From NCBI GenBank assembly GCA_914767715.1, contig OU612070.1, forward strand, positions 16,511,501 through 16,571,500: 60,000 nt of DNA, in the 5' to 3' direction. Of this stretch, positions 14,301-26,623 are shown piece by piece; within the stretch, counting starts at the first letter, position 1, and each line of letters begins with the position of its first letter. Source of the stretch: Membranipora membranacea (taxonomy: Eukaryota; Bryozoa; Gymnolaemata; Cheilostomatida; Membraniporidae). Both the position numbers and the translations under genes were made by a program. Below the pieces are notes generated by a model. It saw only the letters and a list, made by a program, of their open reading frames with translations. It was not told the origin of the DNA and ran no database searches.

Positions 14301-16102
14301 TGTCTGAATCGTCTTCGTTCTGACCCCTCACTGATGTAAGCTCCATTCTCAGCCTTTCTTGTATTCTACCAGGTAGATGTGGCAGATGGATACAAAGAGA
14401 CAGAGAAACTTATAAATGAACTGATGAATATGAAGATCCCTCAATATAAACCTTCATCTAATCATGTCCAGCTCTCTGATACAGGTATTTAATATCTCCT
14501 GATTTAGTTATCAAAATCTCTATTCTATTCTTTATTACTGGAACACCGTAAATTTGCTGCTTTGTATCACGTTATCATAGTTTCATATTTCGATATTAAA
14601 ACTTCTTTATCACTCAGAATCATCCTTCTTATCTTATTCATTATTATCCTCCTGTACTGTAAATATAGAACAATTCGTATTGGATAACTATTTACCAGAT
14701 GTTGTCCATTTTCCTTTACCTACCTCCCCTTGCTGCATGAATTGCTGTTGTCAATTACTGTTATCAATCCATCGCTACTAACTCTGCGGAATGAAGCTAT
14801 GAATGATGTGTCTGATTTCATTTTCAGATTGTTGCGATGTTCAGCTTGCTGTCGAGATAACACAATCATCCCGAATTCTGGTGGATCTGCCCCTCTTAGC
14901 CAATCATGATCCTCCAACTTCTATGAAAATACTCAGTACTGTCCAACTCCCCTCCCGTGTCCACTCTGTCACTAAATACCAGAATCTAATTTATGCTGGT
15001 CTGGAAAATAACAAACTCATGAGGGTCACTGAACCTGTTAATACCAGCTCACCGTCTGAGTTTGTGAAAAATGTTGGGGGTTTTGTATCCAGTGCCCATG
15101 TGTATAATAATGAGCTGTATGTATTATCACATAATGCCAGTAAGGTTTATGTGTATGACTTAAATGGTAAACTAAAGAGGTCCTGGTCCCATAACAGTAA
15201 CAGTGGTAACTTTAGTAAGCTTAGAGTAGTAAATGAGAAGGTGGTTGTTCCAGATGGAGCTACTCAATCTCTAACCGTTTATACTCTTCAAGGTCAGCTT
15301 ATAAAACAGATCAAATGTCCTGGTATGTCAACACACTATAAAGCATTAGCTGTATGCGGAGATGACTCTGTTATCTTTACTGACTGTGGTACAAACAGTG
15401 TACTCAGAGTGAACCTAGACAGTGGGAAGGTGATGTGGACATCTAAACATGTAAACCAGCCACAAGGCGTCGTCTGCTACAAGGACAGATACGTACTCGT
15501 GTCAAACTGTAACACAGAAACTACGATATGGATGCTGGATGTGGATACAGGTATATTCATAATATTTGCATTATTTATATACATTTTGTACAATGGTAAA
15601 TGACAGAGCTATTATTTATTGCGACCTCTCTTTTGCTCAATTAAATTTGTGAGAGAAACAAGTTCTATCTTGGCCTAACTTTTCCTGTCCTTCACTCAAC
15701 CAAGGGTCTCTAACTCCTTGACTCAACATTCAGTCAATGATCATGCGAATTAGGATTTCTTCAGCTAAGGTTGTTTTGATATAAAGATTATGATATTGTA
15801 TCATCGGTTATTATATAAATATGTGTCAAATTTTATTTTGCCGATCAACTTGTGGAGTATGTCACTGTCTTAATCCTGGCTTTACTTGTGAAACAGAAAA
15901 ATATTCCTAAAATAGACACTGATTTCTCCTTTATTTTGATTTCTCAATGAATTTTTATTTTACAGGTGAGAAAGTTGGTGAGCTCTGCGGCCAGACAGGG
16001 GGGAGATGTCATCACTTTGACCTGGATATTGATGGTGACACTCTTATTATTGCTAAATACAATCTACACTCAATACAGTGCTATGAGCTGATCACAGAAT
16101 AG
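11337..16102 (+). CDS. T2: complete TRIM-type RING/B-box beta-propeller protein
   Basis: Eight coding exons join in frame to 616 aa: 11337-11503, 12207-12366, 12583-12766, 13034-13230, 13595-13765, 14373-14484, 14828-15550 and 15966-16102. Residues 15-55 form a C3HC4 RING (C15, C18, C29, H33, C36, C39, C52, C55). Residues 78-107 form B-box 1 (C79, C82, C96, C99, C104, H107). Residues 138-161 form B-box 2 (C138, H141, C150, C153, C158, C161). A coiled coil follows (about 172-325), then a six-bladed NHL-like propeller (about 331-616). The start is the first of two ATGs, three bases after CGC, close to an acceptor-like TTTTTAG, so a non-coding first exon is likely. The layout matches TRIM proteins with an NHL-type C-terminus; the expected role is a ubiquitin E3 ligase whose propeller binds target protein or RNA. 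Confidence 0.88.
14121..14345 (+). repeat. tRNA-derived SINE, family A, in T2 intron
   Basis: The A box TGGCTCAGTTGGTTAGAG and B box GGTTCAAATCC are intact, making this the best-preserved pol III promoter among the family A copies. It lies in the intron before coding exon 6, at the same site as the T1 copy. Confidence 0.8.
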
Positions 16103-17879
16103 GTAACTAGTGATCCACTCTGTTCTTGGTTCTCTCCATCAGTTCTGGTCAATGATATGAATTTATGGATCAGTGGTAAATTACAGAGCTTGGCTATATG
16201 TGGAGATATGCCATCAGTATAAAGCTTTGTGTCAGGATCTAAAGAAAGCTATAAATCTGGAAGCTTTTACGTGATGCATTGATTGACGTCCCAGTAACAA
16301 CATTCAAAAAATATAAGGTCTAGCGGTACAAGTTTGAAGGTGTGTTTTCCTCTACTGTGTTATCACCCATATTTCTCTCTGACTCTCTGTTCATCCTCTT
16401 TTCTGAATGATGTTTTCCCGTGTCTTTATTAATAGATGAATCTTTAAAACACTATCCAAATCGCAAGTATGAAATAAATAGGCAGTGCGAAATATGTTTT
16501 ATAGTGAAAGGAGTTTTTTTGTAGTTTTTAAACACAAGCTTCAAATAACCAATTATTTTTGCTTTGTACTAGAGTATCTCTATTTAATATTTTATATCCT
16601 TAATTACGTTTTGGTTTCCAGTGTTTCGTTGCGTTGCTCAATGTACAGATGATGATTTCTGTTGTCAGCTACCATGTTTATTCTACATTATTAAAATCTA
16701 TCCTAACAGGATTATTTCGAGCATGAGTTTTATTGGGATTAACCTAGTTCCCCAACTATTAACATATGGTCAGAGATCAAATACACTGAAGTTTAATATG
16801 GTTGCTGGTGGTTGCACACCATAATCAACAGATAAACAAAAAAAAGGATATATTTTCTATAAAATAACCACTTGATTTAATGTTAATCATTCTGATCAAG
16901 CCTCAAGAGGTGCGACTGATAATTATCGAGTCATTCTACCTAAAAATGATACTTCACCCATCTCCTGTCAATATATGCTGACCCCCATGTCTCTACCGTA
17001 TAAACATCTCCTCTATGGGCAATTGCTTCCTCTTTCATTCAGATAGGACGACTCTTATATTTTGTTTTGGAGCAGCTATCTTACTGGATTAGTTTTAATC
17101 ACGTATGTTTATAGCCGTAAGTAGGATTCATTATCTCAAGATCCTTTTTAACAGAATTACAGAATCTTCACACAGTGATGTTGCCAAATCCAAACAGAAG
17201 CGCTCTCTGCTTTGTGTGGCTTGTTTGAGTTCTCAGCCTGCCAGCCCAACTTTAGTGAGCAAATTCACGGCATAACGCTGCGAAAAACTCGCAATAACAA
17301 CCTTCATCGTGGCATTATGTAATCAGATCATCATATCTAGTTAATTTCATCAGTATAATTGCTTTTCTATGTCAGACATTCAAGTCTGATCTTGGGTTTG
17401 TGATCACAATATGCTGTGTCATGCTGAGCTGCTCTGTGAGGTCACACCTCACCCACTACTACTATTTACTGCGCTGTTTTTCAACCCCTTTTTGTGCAAA
17501 AGCTCTTCAAAGGCTTCACCACCAGCATTGACGTATTCACACCTCTCCCATACATTTTTGCAGAACACCTTCAGTACTTTATTATGCCTAAACATGTATC
17601 TACCGAGTCTGATTGAAAATTAGACAATACATGCCGTAATGTACGAAACACCATTGTATAAAAAACACATATGATAGATTTTAAAAATAGTTATATCGAT
17701 GGACTGTATACATGCTACATTTGCTACATATGTATATTGTTAATGGATTTATAATTGAGCGCCTTGATTAGCGTTTCAATTGTAATAATTTATAATGCGT
17801 AAAAACATCATAATATATGTATAAGGTTTTAGGTAACAGTGCACAACTGACATACAATATATATATTCATTCTGTCAAG
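16103..17879. repeat. T 3' block, copy 2
   Basis: This corresponds to 2558-4250 and 47129-49212. About 220 bp present in the other two are missing here near 16306, just after GACGTCCCAGTAAC. The cysteine-rich frame at 16621-16824 keeps a clean ttccag acceptor in front of it (16615-16620). No complete gene is recognised. Confidence 0.5.
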
Positions 17880-18004
17880 GGGTTGATTCTACACATCTTG
17901 AAATGGCTACAAGTGGTGATAAAACTTCAATGGACGTATCTGAGTTCAGATCTGTATATGAGAGTGAAGGGCAGTATAACCTGACTGTACAGATTCCATA
18001 TTGA
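17880..18004 (+). other. Candidate terminal coding exon of unknown gene
   Basis: An acceptor-like TGTCAAG precedes an open frame ending in TGA that encodes about 40 aa, including EMATSGDKTSMDVSEF and YNLTVQIPY. Codon choice resembles the real exons, and a copy with few changes lies at 49213-49337. No upstream exon or family could be assigned. It may be the last exon of a gene lost from the array. Confidence 0.35.
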
Positions 18005-19241
18005 GCTAAACTAGCCTACGATATAACCAGATAGAGAGTCAGTAGCAACAAGAGCTTCGTACAAATGTTGATGAATCTTTACTTACATTGTCTGATAGAT
18101 TATCTTGTTGGGTACACCAAGGAGTTAAAGAGTTGTCTTTAACTCCTTGGGTACACAGAGAATACCTTTATAAGGAGTTGTTTCCTCAATGCGCGTGAAA
18201 AGACAACTCCAAATCGCCTATAACTTGTTCGAAATTTCGACTGCTCATCTCAAGTTAGACTTTTTTTTGGAAAATATATCAGTTACCAAATGTTGAAAAT
18301 CAAGAAATGTATCGATTGGGTCAATTCAAATTCATGATGACACCCTGAGGGTTACTTCCTTATTATTAACAGAGTATAAGGGATTTGTTTATTTCTAATG
18401 GGTACGGTTTAACCAACTAGCATGTTACTAAGTGAAACAATTTTTTGAGCAATTTCATCAGGATAATTATAGCATTCCTTTTCAAGGACGCTAACCGATC
18501 ACGCCATCTCACCATCTTTCCACCTCCGATTACCCAGTAAAATCGGCCTCGTACTATAGCCCAGTGTAAAAGTAACTTTACTTTAAGATCTGTATCTCAA
18601 ACTAATTCAAGCTAAGTTAGTAGAAACAAAACTAATGTAAACCCCCCCCTCCTCAAAAAATAGCATACTGATTTTCCACTGCTGCTATCGGTGGAGTAAT
18701 CCTACCATGTCCATACAGCTAGATCTCAAGTTAACATGAAACCTGGGATAATTGTTTTTTATTTTTTTTAATTATTTTGAATTTTCCTTTATTTTTTCTA
18801 GTTTTTAATTTTTTTCAATGATATTTTATCTTCTTTTACTTTTTAAATGAATGAATGTTTTCAATATATTTATGAAGATTAACAGGAGGATGGGGGCAAA
18901 TCACGCACTCTATACTAGTGATACGGAAAGAAAATAATGGAATAAACCAAGGTTGTCAAAGGACACAATATAACATAATCAGGCCTTGATATTAGGCAAT
19001 GACTAAAGCTATTGTTTTAACACTTGAATTTTTTGTCCACTTCACCATATCACAACATCGATCTCAGCCTGAGCTTTAGTTCCTGATAATAGAAGCGCAA
19101 CTCAGATAAAGAGTTAATCATCCTTGTGAGCCAATACGAGGATAAACATCCAAGTGTTATCTGTAAGAAAGGTAGCCCAACACATGAGAATTACCAAAGT
19201 ATCAAACATGACATGACCTATATCATCACTACCGTAATGTT
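18005..19241. other. Spacer and AT-rich tract left of M2
   Basis: A hairpin lies at 18112-18154 (arms CCAAGGAGTTAAAGA and TCTTTAACTCCTTGG, the most complete pairing of the three copies). It is followed by about 230 bp shared with 49560-49800 and the AT-rich tract. No gene is seen. Confidence 0.5.
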
Positions 19242-19460
19242 GAGGTTGCTCAGTTGGTTAGAGCGGCGTTCTTCAGCGTGCAAGTGTTGAAGCCCTGGGT
19301 TAGAATCCCACTGCAGTCCACTCACTACAAGGGTTGTTGGATACCAACCTGCCTTTTCACTGAGAGCAAAATTGGCACAGAAATTGCAGCCTTACCCTTT
19401 CTCTTGACCCCCATCTAGCCATCCATTCTAGTGGTAAGTGACGAAACTATGTGATTCTAC
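19242..19460 (+). repeat. tRNA-derived SINE, family B
   Basis: Same element and position relative to the M gene as at 5356. The B box reads GGTTAGAATCC. Confidence 0.75.
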
Positions 19461-19865
19461 CAAACATTTTTAACCAACATTTTTAATCAACATCAAACTT
19501 CCAACACAACAGCCCTCTTAAAAAGATAAATTCAATACATTGTTAACTATTGTGCATGGTTTTATATGAACGCGTGATAGTGATAGAACTCTCATAACCC
19601 GTGACCAATATTAGCAAGATTCTCAATATGAATGAGAGGACACTTATGAAAAACATAAGTAGTATATAAAATAAAGCCTCTTCTAAAAATAGAGAATGAG
19701 TTTAAATCTTATAATGGCGTTTTTTAAGAAGAGCTTACTTTTTGTAACAACGCTGAGTGAAAATAAAGTTTAAAACTATAATTACCGCTACAATAGAGGC
19801 ACACTTTTAGTTCTTTTCAGGCGCCTCAAATGAGGCCTCTGCTGGTTGTATGACTCCTCAAATCT

Positions 19866-20578
19866 TTAGACTGTCAGAGCCACACTGACTCGTCGGGGAT
19901 TATCTACTGGTGTATTGACAGGTGATGCTGAGCGAGCATCAGTATCATCAGTCTGTGCCCCCCAGAGTCTTGCCCCCAGCCCGGCGGCCCCCCGACCAGT
20001 CTCAGCATTGTCCGTCAATGTTTCATCATCTGTTGGCTTGTTAACACGCAAAGGGATTTCTTCGTATGTCGGTTCTTTAGTACTGGCTGTCGAAGAAAGG
20101 CTAATCTCCATGGAGAGACTTTCACTGGTACTAACTGGTCGGGCACTTTCTTCATCACTCTTTAATGAACCAGGTGTTGCGTATGAACCAGACCATGAGT
20201 TTTCCGAGAAGCAATGACTATCTGCAAAGTACAAAGATCATGACAAGCTCACCAGTTTATAATCGTTTATAAGGTCCTGTTGACAAGCTACAGGGTTGGG
20301 GGTTGCTACGTTGGCTGTATGACCCGTTGGAAATTGTAACATAATTCTTTCTCTTACGTGGCGTGGCTTGTTGTATGTAATAAATAACTACCTTTTTTTA
20401 TAGAAAGACATTAAATTAAATAATGGAGTTTCAATTTGAAGCGAATTTGTTGAAAATGGTTTGTTGATCTGTATAACGACAGTGGACAATATCTCACCTT
20501 CAGTCCAATCTTCCGCCAGCTGGTTTGCGCGCCTCACCACAATAGGAGTGATAGATTGATTTGATGTGTTATAAAATT
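19866..20578 (-). pseudogene. M2: M gene exons 3-4 with premature stop
   Basis: Exon 3 is 20498-20578 and exon 4 begins at 20221. The frame matches M3 until a TAA at 19866-19868 replaces the CGA (Arg) codon of the other copies. This removes the last 23 residues, including the basic RTKS tail. The YEEI motif remains. Exons 1 and 2 are absent: sequence similarity breaks at about 20661 into an unrelated spacer. Probably a dead copy. Confidence 0.7.
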
Positions 20579-20660
20579 CTGGAAGAGAATCAGAAGATGT
20601 CATAACACTTCATTATTGGAACTTTGTTGCTTGACCGGGCATTGTGAAATCACCGCAAGG

Positions 20661-21985
20661 CACTGAGTTTAGTACCTGATGGAAGAAATGTTTCGCAAGA
20701 ATTCTGGCTGAATAATCATCCGAATTATATTTTGTCTTTTCCTCATGCAGAAGGTGCAATCTGCTATTAATCAATGGCCATCAATGAGAAGTTGTTTGAA
20801 ACCTTGGTTGCCCTTTAAGGTTGGTTAAATTAGAGATCCTCATAGCTGAGGTCAGGTTTTTTCAGCCTTGATAGCTGATAGTAGATAGTGCAATTACAAC
20901 CAAACTCCTATCTTTAGTTTATCATTTAATGAAAAGGATATTTTACTATCAGGGTTCATTAGGACCCTATGATCCTTTGCTGCTACAATTATTGTTAAAA
21001 AAGTTCATCAGGGTGCTTTGGTCACTGGGCGCAGGCCCCAGAGAAACTAAAGAAAAAGGTTTGTATAAATTTGTGATGACGACGACGTCGATGCCGACGA
21101 CGATGCCAATGCCGACGACGACAATGAATGCTATGCAATTAATTTTCATGTTTTTTTTTGTACCTCAGATCTTATTTGTGCATTTTATAATTAGTATCTT
21201 GATGGACAATTTAAAGTTATCCCAAACAACCAATTACGTCAAGCAGTCGTTACACCGTGCTATGTCCTGCTTTGAGCAGATTGAACCATGCACAAGCATT
21301 AGCTCCAATTATGTTCCTGATTTTTTATATCATTAACATAAATAAATGTGTGGCAACCAACCATGGGCCTTGGCAGCCTTTCCGGATTACATCCTATTGA
21401 TCTGAACGGCCAGACGGGTTCTGCGATCCCTTCTAAAGGACAAAGGTGATAGACTCACTCACAAGCGTGGCAGAATATTGATGTACAGGGTAATTGCCAC
21501 TTTCAACCCTTGACCCTTGACCTCATTGTTACGGGGGGGGGGGGGGGGGGCTTCACAAACCAAGTATGATGTTGATATTGAAGCCTGACATTGGTGTTTT
21601 CTCCATGCCTGGCGAGTTTGGAGATGCAAACTTGTACAGAAGAAAGCACTGGCATGTCATACAGCACCTCATAATTAATTTCTGGCATACATTTTTCGGA
21701 ATTTGTCCATTATTGAGGTCATATAAGCACAAAAGAAGCAGCACAACTGCAGGTACTGGTATATGTAATTTCAATATTTTCTAGCTGAAGTTGCACTGCT
21801 TCCTTCATTTTACTCATAAGCTTAAGCAGGTAATCTAGGAACTTCTTTAATTTGGAGTGTTGTTGAGCACATGCAGATATAGGAGAGGTATACACCTGAG
21901 GGTGATTGGTCTGGAAGAATCAAGCTTGAAAGACTCGAACACTCAAATCCTGCAGCACTTATCGACAGCCACTGAGTATCAAGGA
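20661..21985. other. Spacer inserted between M2 and M3 blocks
   Basis: From about 20816 this block matches 49905-51060. It contains a GACGACG-rich simple repeat (about 21076-21130) and an 18-base G run (21533-21550) that is only GGAGG at the matching place after T4. Hydrophobic short frames here come from reading the simple repeat and are not supported as genes. Confidence 0.55.
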
Positions 21986-22732
21986 TGCTAACCGATCACG
22001 CCATCTTGCCATCTTTCCACCTCCGATTACCCAGTAAAATCGGCCTCGTACTATAGCCCAGTGTAAAAGTAACTTTACTTTAAGATCTATATCTCAAACT
22101 AATTCAAGCTAAGTTAGTAGAAACAAAACTAATGTAAACCCCCCTCCTCAAAAAATTGCATACTGATATTCCACTGCTGCTATCGGTGGAGTAATCCCAC
22201 CATGTCCATACAGCTAGATCTCAAGTTAGCATGAAACCTGGGATAACCGTTTTTTATTTTTTTTAATTATTTTGAATTTTCCTTTATTTTTTCTAATTTT
22301 TTTAATTTTTTCAATTATATTTTATTTTCTTTTATTTTTTAAATGAATGAATGTTTTCAATATATTTATGAAGATTAACAGGAGGAAGGGGCGGATCACA
22401 CACTCTACTAGTGATACGGAAAGAAAACAATGGAATAAACCAAGGTCGTCACAGGACACAATATAACATAATCAGGCCTTGATATAACGCAATGACTTAA
22501 GCTATTGTTTTAACACTTAAATTTTTTGTCCACTTCACCATATCACAACATCGATCTCAGCCTGAGCTTTAGTTCCTGATAATAGAAGCGCAACTCAGAT
22601 AAAGAGTTAATCATCCTTGTGAGCCAATACGAGGATGTATATCCAAGTGTTATCTGTAAGAAAGGTAGCCCAACACATGAGAATTACCAAAGTATCAAAC
22701 ATGACATGACCTATATCATCACTACCTTAATG
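21986..22732. repeat. AT-rich tract, second copy in this unit
   Basis: This repeats 18487-19240 with few changes and starts the additional M block, which is present only after T2. Confidence 0.55.
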
Positions 22733-22950
22733 TTGAGGTTGCTCAGTTGGTTAGAGCGGCGTTCTTCAGCGTGCAAGTGTTGAAGCTCTGGGTTAGAATC
22801 CCACTGCAGTCCACTCACTACAAGGGTTGTTGGATACCAACCTGCCTTCAAACTGAGAGAAAAAATGGCGCAGAAATTGCAGCCTTGCCCTTTCTCTTGA
22901 CCCCCATCTAGCCATCCATTCTGGTGGTAAGTGACGAAACCATGTGATTT
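22733..22950 (+). repeat. tRNA-derived SINE, family B
   Basis: The A box and B box (GGTTAGAATCC) are present, and the position is the same relative to M3 as for the other family B copies. Confidence 0.75.
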
Positions 22951-23274
22951 TACCAAACATTTTTAACCAACATTTTTAATCAACATCAAACTTCCAACAC
23001 AACAGCCCTCTTAAAAAGATAAATTCAATACATTGTTAACTATTGTGCATGGTTTTATATGAACGAGTGATAAAACTCTCATAACCTGTGACCAATATTA
23101 GCAAGATTCTCAATATGAATGAGAGGACACTTATATAAAACATAAGTAGTATATAAAATAAAGCCTCTTCTAAAAATAGAGAATGAGGTTAAATCTTATA
23201 ATGGCGTTTTTTAAGAAGAGCTTACTTTTTGTAACAACGCTGAGTGAAAATAAAGTTTTAAACTGTAATAACCG

Positions 23275-26200
23275 CTACAATAGAGGCACACTTTTAGTTC
23301 TTTTCAGGGGCCTCAAATGAGGCCTCTGCTGGTTGTATGACTCCTCAAATCTTCGGACTGTCAGAGCCACACTGACTCGTCGGGGATTATCTACTGGTGT
23401 ATTGACAGGTGATGCTGAGCGAGCATCAGTATCATCAGTCTGTGCCCCCCAGAGTCTTGCCCCCAGCCCGGCGGCCCCCCGTCCAGTCTCATCGTTGTCC
23501 GTCAATGTTTCATCATCTGTTGGCTTGTTAACACGCAAAGGGATTTCTTCGTATGTCGGTTCTTTAGTAAAAGCTGTCGAAGAAAGGCTAATCTCCATGG
23601 AGAGACTTTCGCTGGTACTAACTTGTCGGGCACTTTCTTCATCACTCTTTAATGAACCAGGTGTTGCGTATGAACCAGACTTTGAGTTTTCCGAGAAGCG
23701 ATGACTATCTACAAAGTATAAAGATCATGACAAGCTCACCGGTTTATAATGGTTTATAAGGTCCTGTTGACAAGCTACATGGTTGGGGGTTGCTACGTTG
23801 GCTGTATGACCCGTTGGAAATTGTAACATAATTCTTTCTCTTACGTGGCGTGGCTTGTTTGATGTAATAAATAACTACCTTTTTTTATAGAAAGACATTA
23901 AATTAAATTATGGAGCCTCGATTTGAAGAGAATTTGTTTAAAACGGTTTGTTGATCTGTATAACGACAGTGGACAATATCTCACCTTCAGTCCAATCTTC
24001 CGCCAGCTGGTTTGCGCGCCTCACCACAATAGGAGTGATAGATTGATTTGATGTGTTATAAAATTCTGGAAGAGAAGCAGAAGATGTCATAACACTTCAT
24101 TATTGGAACTTTGTTGCTTGACCGGGCATTGTGAAATCACCGCAAGGCACTTGGAAAGAGTTGCCTTTGGGTAGACAGCTCCCAGCTGCGAGCAACTAAA
24201 TACGTGTGTATGCACATGGGTGATGAGAACGATGACCTATTGTTTGGTTTCCCTTTCTTATATCATTGTAAAGCTCATAATCAGACTAAGGGAACCAAAG
24301 GGACCTTGCATGCACCAAACTTGCCAACAACTATAATTTTATAAGAATTCCAGAATTCTTGCGGTGACTATTGGGTAATTCAGAATTTATCTCCCCTGCA
24401 TAAAGCGGAAGCAGAAGAGCACAGGAGATAATGGGGCAATATGAGGCATGCCCAACAAAAATTGGGAGCTATCATCCAAAAATGCCTTGCAAGATCGCTT
24501 AAGATAGGATATGATTTCTAAGCTTACTGCGTTTATACAGACTCCGAGCCTATGGTTGACAACTACTCAAAAAAAAATTCATTTTGCAAAAAATTCTTAA
24601 AATTGCTGAGAATTTGTCAGTTTCTTTAGAACCTACAAGGTTGCATAACTTTTTGAGCTCTTTAAATGACATATGGTGACCCTGCACTTGTCATTTCTGT
24701 TTTTTATTGAGAGCAATACATCAGTGGTGGCCGATCGGTTTCATTTCAGAAATCTTATCAACTATACACCATATGGTACACATAGACTTGATAATAATTA
24801 ATAAATTAATAAAATTAATAAATAATTATTAAGTCTATGGTGGTACATTATCATATATTTACCTCCATCCAGGACAGCATCACTGTAGTTTTGATTGTTA
24901 TTACAATCTGGATTCTTAGTACGGCTATGTAGCTCTGATCTCAATCCTACAAAATTTGCGATAATAGATAACAATGCATAACCAATGAACTAAACCTTAG
25001 TTCATTGGCATAACTATGATACCAACACCGACAAGTTAGGACAGACAAGCAGACACTGGTAATTAGTCTAAGATCGATCATTTCAAATATTCCCGATAAG
25101 GATGTTATATCATTGAGCGATATGAAGACCGCACTGATATATCATATGGATGAGAGGTACTTTTCTGACCCTGAGCAGGAGTATGGATAATTCACGTATG
25201 GTTGCTTGACCTTATTCTCATCTTTGATGGGTCCACAAGTTCAGAATCTATTCTAGCTGACCCTGGTAAACCTTTGTCAACCAGCTTGCCTGTGTTTTTG
25301 AAGGTTGTTACTGGGACGTCAATCAATGCATAACGTGAAAGCTTCCAGATTTATAGTTTTATTTAGATACTGACAATAAGCTTTATACTGATAGCATATC
25401 TCCACATATAGCCAAGCTCTGTATTTTACCACTGATCCATAAATTCAAATCAATGGGAGACGGCATTAAGTTATGGCTTAGTGTATTGTATAGTTTAACC
25501 TCAACTCGCATTCACCAAACCTGACATTTCATGAAGGTGATCTGCTCTCAGCTGTTCCATTTTGTTTTCCACATCCATTAAATGTTTTGTTATTAAGACC
25601 ATCTCATAAACCAGCTCTAAAATAAACCAACGTTCTATCATTTTTGAAACATACAATGTTTTTTTAGCCCACTTCTGCAAACTAAATCACCATCATTGAT
25701 CATGTAAAGCTGCTGACAATTCATGCTTAATGATCGGATTCAACAAAATCTAACAAACTACTCTTCTACACATTAAACTCCATACCTGGAAAAGCATAAT
25801 TTGCTATTTTTTGACAAACAAAGGCCTGCTAAAAAATAGCCAGTCACTAGGTAGTAGCCATTGAATTCCATACCTGGAATAGCATCATTAACTTTCTTAT
25901 GTCAAACAATGGGCTCACAAAAAAGCCAGTTCCTGGAAGTATCTTAGGAAAGCACAAATTAACGACGTTGAAGGCATTTTATTACTGTTTGCAACATTGT
26001 AAGCAAGTCAATTTCCCAGGCTATATTATTCGTGCTAGTAGGAACAGCCAATCAAATCTATGGCAGATGAGTCCATGTGTTGCGCGTTCTAATTGTATGA
26101 TGTTATGATATTATTTCCATTACACGAGAAGAATTTAATTCAGTGCTAGTAGCATTCTAGGAGCGCCCAGTCGCCGATATCATCGGCGCTAAAGATATTT

Positions 26201-26623
26201 ATTACCGTTTACAATTTTGCAAACAAGATTGTTTCCGAGGCTATATTATCACGCTAGTAGGAACAGCCAATCAGATTGATGTTACAGCAGTGTAGAGTGT
26301 TTTAACAGTATAAGGTTATGTTCATATTTCCATTCCATGAGAAGCATTTAATTCAGTGCCTCCACACATTCAACAAAAATATCAAAGCATATTATAAGTG
26401 ACAGTAACTTACTTGAATCCACACCACACACTCTGTTCTTAAGAGCTTCTAGTCTCGTAGTGTCAGGACCAGTGATTCTGATTATTGGTTGGGGTGGGGG
26501 TGGAGGTTGAGCCGACTTCACAGTTGGTAAAGGCATCTCTGTCTCATCAACATGGTTTGACAATGTATCTGAATAAGATTTAACATTTGAACTTTGAACT
26601 TTGAATTTGTTATAAGTAGCCAT
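23275..26623 (-). CDS. M3: complete M gene, putative SH2/SH3-docking adaptor
   Basis: Four exons join in frame to 269 aa: exon 1 26413-26623 (ATG at 26621-26623), exon 2 24863-24946, exon 3 23985-24065, exon 4 23275-23708. All junctions are phase 1 with good sites (donors AAgtaagt, GAGgtaaat, GAAGgtgaga; acceptors ttttgtag, cttccag, tttgtag). There is no signal peptide, membrane segment or known fold; the protein looks disordered and rich in Ser, Thr and Pro. Visible motifs are a five-proline run at 40-44 followed by QP (SH3-ligand type), EPTYEEIPL around Tyr178 (matches the pYEEI consensus for Src-family SH2 domains), an acidic DDETLTDNDE stretch, and a basic LKRTKS tail. I do not recognise a family. 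A cytoplasmic signalling adaptor is an inference from the motifs. Confidence 0.65.
24292..24545. repeat. Left member of direct repeat flanking M exons 1-2
   Basis: About 250 bp from AACCAAAGGGACCTTGC to TTTATACAGACTCC recur at 26693-26932. M1 and M4 contain this segment only once, and lack everything that lies between the two copies here. Confidence 0.75.
24781..24839. mobile_element. Short MITE, CATAGACTT ends, 8-bp target duplication
   Basis: A 59-bp AT-rich element with inverted ends CATAGACTT and AAGTCTATG can fold along nearly its full length. It is flanked by ATGGTACA (24773-24780) and GTGGTACA (24840-24847), an 8-bp target duplication with one difference. It lies in M3 intron 2. Confidence 0.6.
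24982..25008. repeat. Perfect short hairpin in M3 intron 1
   Basis: Arms CCAATGAACTAA and TTAGTTCATTGG are separated by three bases. No terminator or transposon context was identified. Confidence 0.5.
25125..25447 (-). repeat. Inverted, diverged copy of part of the T 3' block
   Basis: Read on the minus strand, this matches about 2607-2935 in order: GAATTTATGGATCAGTGGTAA, then GACGTCCCAGTAAC-like sequence, then GCTCAGGGTCAGA. It is visibly more diverged than the direct copies, so it is older. It lies in M3 intron 1. Confidence 0.65.

Noticed and set aside
20967-21149. Hydrophobic 60-aa minus-strand frame, repeated at 50055
   Set aside because: The Val/Ile-rich stretch is a translation of the GACGAC/GATGCC simple repeat; no splice or start context supports it.
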